Part shown: one piece after another, positions 33,801-63,103 of the stretch | Layout of the letters: each line of letters starts with the position of its first letter | Numbering within the stretch: position 1 is the first letter of the stretch | Assembly: GCA_963681505.1 (NCBI GenBank) | Contig: OY811972.1 | Span: 650,375 to 714,374, forward strand | DNA length: 64,000 bases | Reading direction: 5' to 3' | Origin: Eunapius fragilis | Taxonomy: Eukaryota; Porifera; Demospongiae; Spongillida; Spongillidae | Translations under genes and position numbers: made by a program | The notes under the pieces: model-generated | Database searches by the model: none | What the model saw: the letters and a program-made list of their open reading frames with translations, nothing else | What the model was told of the DNA's origin: nothing

Positions 33801-34363
33801 GGCAGCAGAAAGGCCCTGAGTACTTACACCTTCCCCGGTATGCCCAAAACGAAAGCATCATGATTGGAGGGGCGACGCTAAAACAAGTGTACAACTTGGT
33901 TAATCAGCCAGGCTGCGTAAAGGTGTGTGTCCAGGGCAACCCTCGATCGTTCGTGTTCGCTCCACCGACCCTGCACAGTATGTTTCGGTCACAGCTGACC
34001 TCCTCGGTACAGCCGGCCTCGTACGTACCCACGTGCACTCAGGATATGGCTTCCAGTGACTTTTCGCCGCTGAAATTGGCTGCCCTTTATCACAGACCGC
34101 TTCCGAAACTGAACGAAGAGGTATTCAAACTGTTCCACACTTCCCCAAAGGACATCTTGATGACGAAGAAGATACACGCACTACTGGACAATTACGAAGA
34201 GCTAATTAAGGCGCTGGGAGAGAGCGGCTACTCAGCGGACAAGCCAGCTATATACCAGCCACGTACTGGTAGTCTGGGTCTAGAGGGATACCTGTTCCGC
34301 TCCATGCTCTCTAATGCGACGGTTGATGGTTCGCCCGTCAAATGTCAGTTTGGTGTCGTGTAG
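30900..34363 (+). CDS. secreted tyrosinase (type-3 copper oxidase)
   Basis: Exons 30900-30957, 31021-31338 and 33096-34363 join in phase 1 at both introns and give 547 residues. Exon 1 is a signal peptide (MLLQGLLVLLVALSVKGATG). Exon 2 is a Pro/Asn-rich linker with paired cysteines. Exon 3 opens with a Cys-rich patch (ETCSGSGTQYDKCGRRSTCS), then copper site A (His194, His203, and His214 in FLPWHRWYILSLEN) and copper site B (HDHGH at 325-329 and NDPIFFLHHGFIDKLWHEW with His350/351). The family oxidises phenols or catechols to quinones, used in pigmentation, matrix cross-linking or defence. A Cys-containing C-terminal domain ends CQFGVV. A decayed paralog lies at 10322-11474. Intron 2 holds a 1-kb DNA transposon. 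The gene looks intact. Confidence 0.92.
31417..32422. mobile_element. 1006-bp DNA transposon with 31-bp TIRs
   Basis: Perfect 31-bp terminal inverted repeats start TCATAGATATTAGAGTAGAA (31417-31447 and 32392-32422) and are flanked by a TTATA direct repeat (31412-31416 and 32423-32427). It lies in intron 2 of the tyrosinase gene. No transposase ORF longer than about 95 codons was seen, so it is a non-autonomous element. An internal palindrome, AGATATTATAATATCT, sits near 31676. The superfamily is not assigned. The duplicated intron part at 7370-7495 lies outside it. Confidence 0.88.
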
Positions 34364-34680
34364 TCTGCTGTCACACTGCACTAAATATGAACTGATTAGT
34401 CATTGTTTGCTGTAGTAGAATGCATAGGTTACCAGTGCAGTGGAAATATAAATTCTTGCTTTAAAAAACTATGGGGAATATATATAATTATAATTATACT
34501 GATACACGATGTGTGACACCCAATCCCCATAGATTCAAATGCAAGGCATCATGCGCATGCACCAAAAGACTTGAAGATTAATATGCTTGTTGCTGTACAT
34601 ATGCATTCTGATCTCACTTATCTGGATAAGGTTCAGTCAGACTGATCTCACTGTCAAATCTGCTAAAAATATATCCTCAT
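32925..34680. repeat. tyrosinase segmental duplication, right copy
   Basis: It corresponds to 7370-7495 plus 10280-11745. Homology covers the last 170 bp of intron 2, exon 3 and about 300 bp of 3' flank. Exons 1-2 lie outside the duplicated block. Confidence 0.85.
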
Positions 34681-34759
34681 AGCCGGCGGTAAATATTTTA
34701 AACCTCAGTAGATCAAGTAATGTCAAAAAAATGAACACTAAAATTATGACTGTCCAACA

Positions 34760-34862
34760 AAACCATGCTAGTGGCGGATGGGATTAACATAGTGGTGATG
34801 CAAATTAAATCCACCCGCAGCTCTGCTGCGTGTGGGATTGGGCACGAGACTAGGCTAAGCCA
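34760..34862. repeat. hairpin element with CCCAATCCCACACG core
   Basis: GCGGATGGGATTAACATAGT..CACCCGCAGC..GTGTGGGATTGGGCACGAGA resembles the element at 22256-22345. Confidence 0.5.
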
Positions 34863-34867
34863 TCCCA

Positions 34868-35118
34868 GTTTTTACAAGACATTCTCTGACGAGAAAGTTG
34901 GTGGGATATAGGAATTGGAGGCAAAGGTGGTGTAAAAAGGAAGGGAACAAGGTTTTGGGAGAAGAAAAATTTATATCTAGCATGTGTAAATGTAACAGAA
35001 CCAAAAGAAAATGTCTCCATTTTCATTTCCCAAAACCTTGTTCCCTTACACCACCTTTGCCTCTAATTCCTATATTCACTGACTTTCTCGTTGGAGAATG
35101 TTTTTCTTTACATGTTTT
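34868..35118. mobile_element. palindromic MITE, family A, copy 4
   Basis: The left arm is ACATTCTCTGACGAGAAAGT..GGTGGTGTAAAAAGGAAGGG. The right arm is TTCCCTTACACCACC..GACTTTCTCGTTGGAGAATG. The loop near 34990 differs from the other copies. Confidence 0.85.
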
Positions 35119-35123
35119 TTTGA

Positions 35124-35255
35124 TGGAGGACTCCCTCAGTACTGAGGGGGTGCTTATAGGTGGACTCCCTCACTACTGAGGGGTTCTTATAGGAGGACTC
35201 CCTCAGTACTGAGGGGGTTCTTATAGGAGGACTCCCTCACCACTGAGGGTTTCTT
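35124..35255. repeat. minisatellite, unit about 34 bp, with palindromic core
   Basis: Four copies of GGACTCCCTCAGTACTGAGG plus a GGTTCTTATA-type spacer. Each unit contains the palindrome CCCTCAGTACTGAGGG or a near variant, so every unit can form a small hairpin. It lies immediately left of the PSMA2/DARS1 junction repeat. Confidence 0.88.
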
Positions 35256-35263
35256 GGGGGTGC

Positions 35264-35300
35264 TCACGAAGTCAAGGATTACCTCACTGCCATCCTGTAG
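35264..35300 (+). pseudogene. PSMA2: truncated PSMA2 last-exon copy
   Basis: Identical in sense to the last 12 codons of the exon at 1007-1123 ([11 protein letters not shown], stop). There is no acceptor and no upstream coding. Confidence 0.85.
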
Positions 35301-35362
35301 GGAGGGGAGGGGCATGGACACACCCACACACTTTCATCATTGCATCGTTGACTGGTGATGGC

Positions 35363-35409
<47 letters not shown>

Positions 35410-35597
35410 ATGTGCATTGTATGATATTATGAGTGTAAGTTGTGTAACAGGCATGACATAGCCATAACAACGTCATAACATTAGTTAACCAATCGAATCT
35501 GGCTTTCAGTACAGTCAAAGACAAGAAAAAAAAAGCATTTTTCATACCATTGAATACATCTATGGATTCTGTCAATACCATATATGGATTTCCATAC

Positions 35598-55255
<19,658 letters not shown>

Positions 55256-55448
55256 TTTAAAGATGTTACAAAAGACAACACCGCTAGTAATACAGGGTCC
55301 CAACGTGAGCGTAACGTATTAATACTTCTTATTAAGTTCGCATACATTTTTTTTTAATGACACGCGGGCCACTCCTAATTATACGTATGTACTCATTTAC
55401 ATTCAGTTTCAAGTCAGGCGGGATTATGCAGCCAGCAGACTTACCTGT
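55256..55448. promoter_or_regulatory. DARS1 5' flank
   Basis: Upstream of the DARS1 start codon on the minus strand. No TATA box is evident at a normal distance, as expected for a housekeeping gene. The region between the start and the LINE remnant is only about 200 bp. Confidence 0.35.
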
Positions 55449-56885
55449 GTGCGTGACGTAATTATGAAGTCAGCAGTACTTGGTGCAGTACTTGGAAGTC
55501 GTTCTTTTCTAGAGAGTTACATCAGTGACAAAGTGAAATTGTGGACATCTACCATTCTCAACTTATCCCTGATCACTAAGACTCAACCTCATGCTGCCTA
55601 CTGTGCTTTTGCTCATGGTGTGTCTGGACTTTGGACTTTCTTCCTTCGCACCATACCTGACATATCTTCACTTCTCCAGCCACTTGAGGATGCAGTCAGG
55701 CTCCATTTCATACCCTCCATCACAGGACGTGACAGCACCAGTGATACGGAGAGGGACCTTTTCGCTCTTCCAGCACGTCTTGGTGGTCTTGCCATACCTA
55801 ACCCCACTGTATCAGCTTCTTTTGAATACTCCTCATCTGTAAACATCACAGCCCCTCTCATCTCCTGTATATTGTCACAGTGCATGGACCTTCCTCACTC
55901 CCCACACTTGTTGATCAAAAACAGGCCAAGGCAACAATTCACTCATTGAGACATCAATTACACTCTTCTGAAATTGTGCGACTCAAAGCTATCTTGCCTC
56001 CTGCCCATGTGCGATCTATGGCTCTCAATAGTGAAAAAGGTGCCTCATCTTGGCTTTCTGTCCTGCCGATCAGTGATCATGGTTTTGCACTCGCTACAAT
56101 TGGCAACCATCAAACCTACCAAGCCACTGTGTCTGTGGCAAACCACAGATCACGCACTCACCTGCCCGACAGGTGGCTTTCCATCTGTGCGCCACAATGA
56201 TCTGAGGGATCTTACAGCTAATCTGCTGACTGAGGTATGTTCCAATGTGTGCATAGAACCACCATTGCAAACTTTAACTGGAGAACTGCTGTCGCATGAA
56301 ACTTCTAATTCACAAGATGGTGCTCGTCTTGACATCAGCGCACAAGGTTTTTGGGGTGATCATCACCAACAGGCATTTTTTGATGTACGTGTTTTCCACC
56401 CAAATGCTCCCTCCTATCGAAGCATGCAGTTACCATCAGCATACCGCCTTCATGAACGCCAAAAGCAGAGGTCTTATGATCAACGTGGACGGGAGGTAGA
56501 ACATGGCTCCTTCACTCCACTAGTATTTACCACATAAGGAGGAATGGGGAAGTGTGCTTCCGTAACATACAAGAGACTTTGCCTCTCTTCTATCAACCAA
56601 ACAAGAGCAAAGCTATGGCTCAACTATTGCTTGGGGTAAGATGCTGCCTTAGTTTCTCTCTCTTGCGCTCTTCCATCATGTGCCTAAGAGGTGCTAGGTC
56701 ATCACAGGGGCGAGCATTCAGATCCAACGTGATTGATCTCGCTGTTGCAGAAGCCAAGGTTCCCTCAGTATCTGTTCATTAACTGCATCCTTTGTGTGCA
56801 CATCCATACATCTTACCTTGTACCCATTTTTATTCATATTATGAAATTTAAATTATTAGAATAAAATAAAATTAAAAAAATTTTA
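55449..56885 (+). mobile_element. LINE 3' fragment with restriction-like endonuclease
   Basis: A 5'-truncated non-LTR retrotransposon. First frame (55449-55949): the region after the RT core (LSLITKTQPHAAYCAFAHGV, DLFALPARLGGLAIPNPTVS). Next (55880-56200): MALNSEKGASSWLSVLPISD. Then (55974-56537): DHALTCPTGGFPSVRHNDLR, a zinc-knuckle and RHN motif typical of RLE-bearing LINEs, followed by DGARLDISAQGFWG and AFFDVRVFHPNAP, which fit the endonuclease core. The last frame (56552-56782) has LSFSLLRSSIMCLRGARSS. Three frame changes make it inactive, and the reverse transcriptase catalytic part is missing. The 3' end is A/T-rich (56850-56885). The clade (CRE, NeSL, R4/Dong, Hero) is undecided. Confidence 0.8.
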
Positions 56886-57101
56886 AAATGTAGTCAGCAG
56901 TTGCGTAGTGTGTATGGTTAGAAGGAACTGGCAAGAAGGTTCGAACATATATCAACTTACCTCGATTGAACACCACTTGTTGTTGATATGAATAGCTGTA
57001 AAATGTTTATGTAAATGAAGTCATTAAATGCATTACAGTACCACAGATGGATATATATGGCTTGCTACAGTTTCCAGATGAAGTAGCTTCTCTCCCTCAA
57101 C

Positions 57102-57132
<31 letters not shown>

Positions 57133-57253
57133 AAGCAGATGTGCTAATTACCACAAGCCACTACTGTACATTGTGGAGGGTTTTTTTCAGTACCAAATAT
57201 ACAAGTGAACTTATTCAATGTATTGTGTATTGTTACAACCTGTAATAAAGACA
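56886..57253. other. unassigned, poly-C/poly-A patch
   Basis: No gene seen. A C-run followed by an A-run at 57100-57134. Confidence 0.4.
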
Positions 57254-57545
57254 AGCGAGGGGTTAATCTGTTATTGTTGAAACAGGTACCACAGCAGGGT
57301 TAATCCGTTATTGTTGAAACAGGTACCACAGCAGGGTTAACCCGTTATTGTTGAAGCAGGTACCACAGCAGGGTTAACCCGTTGCAGGTACCACAGCAGG
57401 GTTAACCCGTTATTGTTGAAGCAGGTACCACAGCAGGGTTAACCCGTTATTGTTGAAGCAGGTACCACAGCAGGGTTAACCCGTTGCAGGTACCACAGCA
57501 GGGTTAACCCGTTATTGTTGAAGCAGGTACCACAGCAGGGTCAGC
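57254..57545. repeat. minisatellite, unit 38 bp (short form 24 bp)
   Basis: Seven to nine copies of GGTACCACAGCAGGGTTAAC plus CCGTTATTGTTGAAGCA. Two copies lack the TTATTGTTGAAG part. Confidence 0.93.
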
Positions 57546-57589
57546 TGCCCTCTCAGCTGAGCATGAAGACAATGACCAGAAGTGCATGT

Positions 57590-58322
57590 GTGCATGTGAG
57601 CCAGGGGGGGACCAGGGGGCCATGGGTATTGTGTGCATGTGAGCCATGGGTATTGTGTGCATGTGAGCCATGGGTATTGTGTGCATGTGTGCATGTGAGC
57701 CATGGGTATTGTGTGGTATTGTGTGCATGTGAGCCATGGGTATTGTGTGCATGTGAGCCATGGGTATTGTGTGCATGTGTGCATGTGAGCCATGGGTATT
57801 GTGTGGTATTGTGTGCATGTGAGCCATGGGTATTGTGTGCATGTGAGCCATGGGTATTGTGTGCATGTGGGCCATGGGTATTGTGTGCATGTGAGCCATG
57901 GGTATTGTGTGCATGTGAGCCATGGGTATTGTGTGCATGTGGGCCATGGGTATTGTGTGCATGTGAGCCATGGGTATTGTGTGCATGTGAGCCATGGGTA
58001 TTGTGTGCATGTGAGCCATGGGTATTGTGTGCATGTGAGCCATGGGTATTGTGTGCATGTGAGCCATGGGTATTGTGTGCATGTGAGCCATGGGTATTGT
58101 GTGCATGTGAGCCATGGGTATTGTGTGCATGTGAGCCATGGGTATTGTGTGCATGTGAGCCATGGGTATTGTGTGCATGTGGGCCATGGGTATTGTGTGC
58201 ATGTGAGCCATGGGTATTGTGTGCATGTGAGCCATGGGTATTGTGTGCATGTGAGCCATGGGTATTGTGTGCATGTGGGCCATGGGTATTGTGTGCATGT
58301 GAGCCATGGGTATTGTGTTTCC
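57590..58322. repeat. 24-bp satellite, about 29 copies
   Basis: The unit is GCCATGGGTATTGTGTGCAT plus GTGA, with GTGG variants and a few units carrying extra GTGT. The period is divisible by three, so ORFs stay open on both strands (HGYCVHVS, AHMHTIPM). These are not genes. Confidence 0.96.
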
Positions 58323-58684
58323 CAATAACTATGTGGAGCATTGAAGGGGGGGGGGGGGGGTCAGGGAGCTTAAACGTCGTACCTTTTCATGTTGTGGCCA
58401 TCAGGCTAGTTGTGAAGACATCAGTGTGTCCAAGTCACAAGTGAACTTATCCAACATATTTACACCAATGGGATGAACTTGTCTCATCAAGTGCAAGGGC
58501 TTTGCTAAGCAGGGTCGCTCAGGGTTAATGTAATTATGGGGTTTAAGTACCTATCAGCATTATTGATTTATCTGGATATAGTTCAATACTAGTCAGACCA
58601 GTTTAGTGTGCCACACAGCACCAAAAATGTATGGTGGCCTGGGCACCCTGACCAAGGCAATGCTTGATTTTGGAGCAAATATAG

Positions 58685-58988
58685 AGCGAGGGATGGGGAT
58701 GAGGGATGAGGATGGGGATGAGGGATGGAGATGAGGGATGGGGATGAGGGATGGGGATGGGGATGAGGGATGGGGATGGGGATGAGGGATGAGGGATGGG
58801 GATGAGGGATGGGGATGGGAATGAGGGATGGGGATGAGGATGAGGGATGGGGATGAGGGACGAGGATGGGGATGAGGGATGGGGATGAGGGATGGAGATG
58901 AGGGATGAGGATGAGGGATGGGGATGAGGGATGGGGATGAGGGATGGGGATGGGGATGAGGGATGAGGATGGGGATGAGGGATGGGTG
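58685..58988. repeat. GATGAGGGATGGG minisatellite
   Basis: Irregular 6-mer/12-mer mixture of GGGGAT, GAGGGAT and GAGGAT, about 300 bp long. Confidence 0.92.
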
Positions 58989-59309
58989 TAACTCGAGCCT
59001 GGAATCGGATGCAAGACGAAACATTGCCCCCCGGCCCCCCTCTCCAGACTTGTTAGGACTTGTCTAACCTTGTAACCCTAAAGCAGCTTCTATTTGATGC
59101 CCCACCAGCTCAATTCAGCCATGTGCACTTTCCTTTGTCCTGTTGAAGACTGATCTATCAATCCTTAGAATTAACTTTTGTTTGTGTGCATATTGGAGCA
59201 TTCACTGAGATATACGCTGATCCATCTGTATCCTAGCCTGGTCCCCAGGCCCTGGGGACGAGGCTATCTGTATCCCTTTTTGAATGTTTTATGCAAACAA
59301 AAAATTGAT
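58989..59309. other. unassigned, with hairpin CCTGGTCCCCAGGCCC
   Basis: 59233-59270 holds TAGCCTGGTCCCCAGGCC facing CTGGGGACGAGGCTA, a member of the dispersed GTCCCCAG word family. Otherwise unassigned. Confidence 0.5.
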
Positions 59310-59315
59310 TTTATT
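59310..59315 (-). terminator. poly(A) signal of UBXN4
   Basis: AATAAA on the minus strand, about 60 bp past the UBXN4 stop codon. Confidence 0.65.
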
Positions 59316-59373
59316 GAATAATTTGCAATGTTAGGCGTGCATTATTAAAAAGACCGTCCCCACGACGACGACC

Positions 59374-62300
59374 CTACTGCTGCTGGGTGGAGTTCCCGTT
59401 GTACGTGTCTCTACGCCTCTTCTCGTCTTCATCATCTGGGTCGTCATGGTAATCCTCCTGACGAAACCTCCTCACCCTGAGGTCACTGGCTACTGCAGAC
59501 CTAAGTACATGAGGAAAGGAATGGATAGATTGGTACAAACCCAACATGGTTTACAGCATTGACCCAACATGGTCATAGATTAAACATCGCATCAAATCTA
59601 TAACCACACTCACCACTCATCACTCACACCATCCATATCTCCAACCACATCATACATCACCATAAAACTGGTGTTAAGCCAGCACCATATGATCACTGGT
59701 GGTGTTAAGCCAGCACCATTGATTACTGGTGACGTTAAGCCAACAAATATACGATTAGTAGTGGTGTCAAGCCAGCACCATGTGATCAGTGATGGTGCTA
59801 AGCCAACACCATATGATCACTGGTGATGTTAAGCCAACAAAAATACGTTTAATGGTGGTGTTAGGCCAGCACCATGTGATCATTGGAGGTGTTAAGCCAG
59901 CACCATGTGATTCAGTGGTGGTGCTAAGCTAGCACCATGTGATCAGTGGTGGTGTTAAGCCAGCACCGTGTGATCAGTGGTGGTGCTAAGCTAGCACCAT
60001 GTGATCAGTGGTGGTGCTAAGCTAGCACCATGTGATCAGTGGTGGTGTTAAGCCAGCACCATGTGACGAACACCCAACATCATTACATCTTACTCAATGG
60101 ACAACATACCTCTGCTGTGACCCAGAGGGAGGGGTAGTGGTACCCCCTGACACCATCCTGCCTAGTGCCTTCCTCAGGAAGGCAAACAAGCTTAGCAGAA
60201 GTTGGAACAGACCAATCAGACCACCCCACAGGGTGCTAACCACACCCCCTCCCTCTCCTCCCACTGCGGTCATCATCATACCCTAGAAGATGTGGAGTGG
60301 TGAGTGAGGAGAGTGAGGGAGGGGAGTGAGTGAGGGGAGTGAGGGAGGAGAGTGAGGCAGGATCATTAGCATGGTGTGGTGACAAAGAATAACATGCTCC
60401 ATCACACCTCCACCACACAGCTCCATCACACCTTCACCACACAGCTCCATCACACCTCCACCACACAGCTCCATCACACCTTCACCACATACCATCACAC
60501 CTTCACCACACAGCTCCATCACACCTTCACCACACAGCTCCATCACACCACCACCACACACCTCCATCACACCACCACCACACACCTCCATCACACCTCC
60601 ACCACACACCTCCATCACTCCTTCACCACACACCTCCATCACACCTTCACCACACAGCTCCATCACACCTTCACCACACACCTCCATCACACCTTCACCA
60701 CACACCTCCATCACACCTTCACCACACAGCTCCATCACTCCTTCACCACACACCTCCATCACACCTTCACCACACAGCTCCATCACACCTTCACCACACA
60801 CCTCCATCACTCCTTCACCACACACCTCCATCACTCCTTCACCACACACCTCCATCACACCACCACCACACACCTCCATCACACCTTCACCACACACCAT
60901 CACACCTTCACCACACACCATCACACCTTCCCACACAGCTCCATCACACCTGCGCCACAGCTCCCTCCATCACACCTTCACCAGACATACTTACTCCCTT
61001 CACTCGGACAATGACCACACCGGAGGGCACCAATTGGAGATCTTGCATGGTCTGGCAGTCCACATCATTGGTGAGGTCACGACGTGGGTACACACTGCTA
61101 AGCAACACCTTACCCTCACCAACACCTAGGTCCTGGGGTAAAGAAACACCTACCATCACATCAACACACTATCACATCAACACAATACCATATATCACAA
61201 TATCACATCAACACAATATCACATCATACACACTATCACATCATACACCCCACAATATCTAACATCTAAAAGTGATCCCATCACTACATCACTACAATCC
61301 TCACTGGTCCCACCTCCCACCTTCACCTCATTTGGCCACACCCACCCACCCTCACCTGAGCCACAAGCCTCCTCAGGTCTCCAAGGGTATCAGCACACCT
61401 CATCACCTTCACACTGGTCCTGCCCTCAGGCAGCTTTAGCTGCACACGACATGACCTTTTGGTCCACAGGCCAACCAAAAGGAGGGAGAGAGGGAGGAGG
61501 GGAGAGGGGAAGGGAGGAGAGGGAGGAGGGGAGAGGGGAAGGAGAGGAGAGGGAGGAGGGAGGGAAGGGGAGGAGAGGGAGGGAGGGGAGAGGGGAAGGG
61601 GAGGAGAGGGAGGGAGGGGAGGGGGAAAGGGAGAGGGGAGGAAAGGGAGAGGACAGTGAGGGAGAAGAGGATGGAGAGAGGGAGAGACAAGGAGGAGGGA
61701 GGGGAAGGGAGAGGAGAGGAGGGAGAAGAGAAGTCATCGGATTGACTGCAACTGATGAGATTATAACTCACTCAGAAGTACTACTGGATGATGATGGTGG
61801 TGATGAAAGAACAGGCAACCTCTGCCTCATGACCCCTCCCCCTGGCAACGAGCCACCTCCCCCCAGTGACGGGCCGTCTCCCTCATCATTCTCCACACCG
61901 CTGTTCCTCAAGGACCCTTGTCGCTCCAGCCTGTCCATCTCTAGCTTGGCCTTCACCTCCTCTTTGGCCCTCCTGGTCATGTCTTTCTCCTTGGCTCTCT
62001 CGTTCATCCATGTCTGCAGTTTGACTTGTTCCTGTTGCTCCTTGACTTTAGCAAGGGTCTTCAGGTCTTCCCTTCTCTTCAACTCCTGCTCTTTCTCCTT
62101 CTATATATAGGTACGGTCCCCAGACTGCTCACCGATATCTCCTCCCCAGACCACCCACCTGTATTTCTTCTACGGCCTTTTCTCTCCTCCTCTCTCCTAT
62201 CTTATCTTGATACCTGAAGAGACAGAGAGAGATGGTGAACAGGGGTGAGATGGAGGCACATGGTGCAATGGTATACCTACACGTGCACACACACCACACA

Positions 62301-62558
62301 CATGCACACACACCACACACAGACACCACACACCACACAGACGCCACACACACACATACACACCACACACATGCACACACACATACACACACCACACCAC
62401 ACACACACACACACACACACACCACACACACCACACACACACCATACCACACACACCACACCACACACACACACACACCACACACACACCACACCACACA
62501 CACACACCACACACACACACACCACACACACACCATACCACACACACCACACCAAACA

Positions 62559-62612
<54 letters not shown>

Positions 62613-63043
62613 CCTTTGCTTCACCACCTCCACTAGTAGGGGAAGCCACAGCAGTCGCTGGGGGTGTGGCTTCGGATGTGGTGGCTGGGGGTGTGGCTTG
62701 AGGAGCAACTTCTGCTCCAAGCTTCTGTAGAAACAATGCAATATGGTTACCATGGTAACAACAAATGCAATATGGCTGATGCTCGACGAGCCTCATTTAC
62801 ACCATTTGTAGTTTTCGTTGATGGTGCTTTGGTACGTGAAGCAACCTATTATCTTAAGCATCTCTATGCCCACATTTGCTTTAAATGGGGAAAGTCTTAT
62901 GGAGAAGTGATGGGATGGCTGAGGGCTAGTTTAACATTCGCCATCATCAGAGCCACCAATTTATGTCTCCGACGCTCTCGTATAAAATGGAGGAGTGCAC
63001 TGGACATGGTTGATGGCCTGGCATACAAGAATAACTATATGGA

Positions 63044-63103
<60 letters not shown>

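Noticed and set aside
57504-58444. ORFs of 260-309 codons on both strands
   Set aside because: A 24-bp satellite whose period is a multiple of three.
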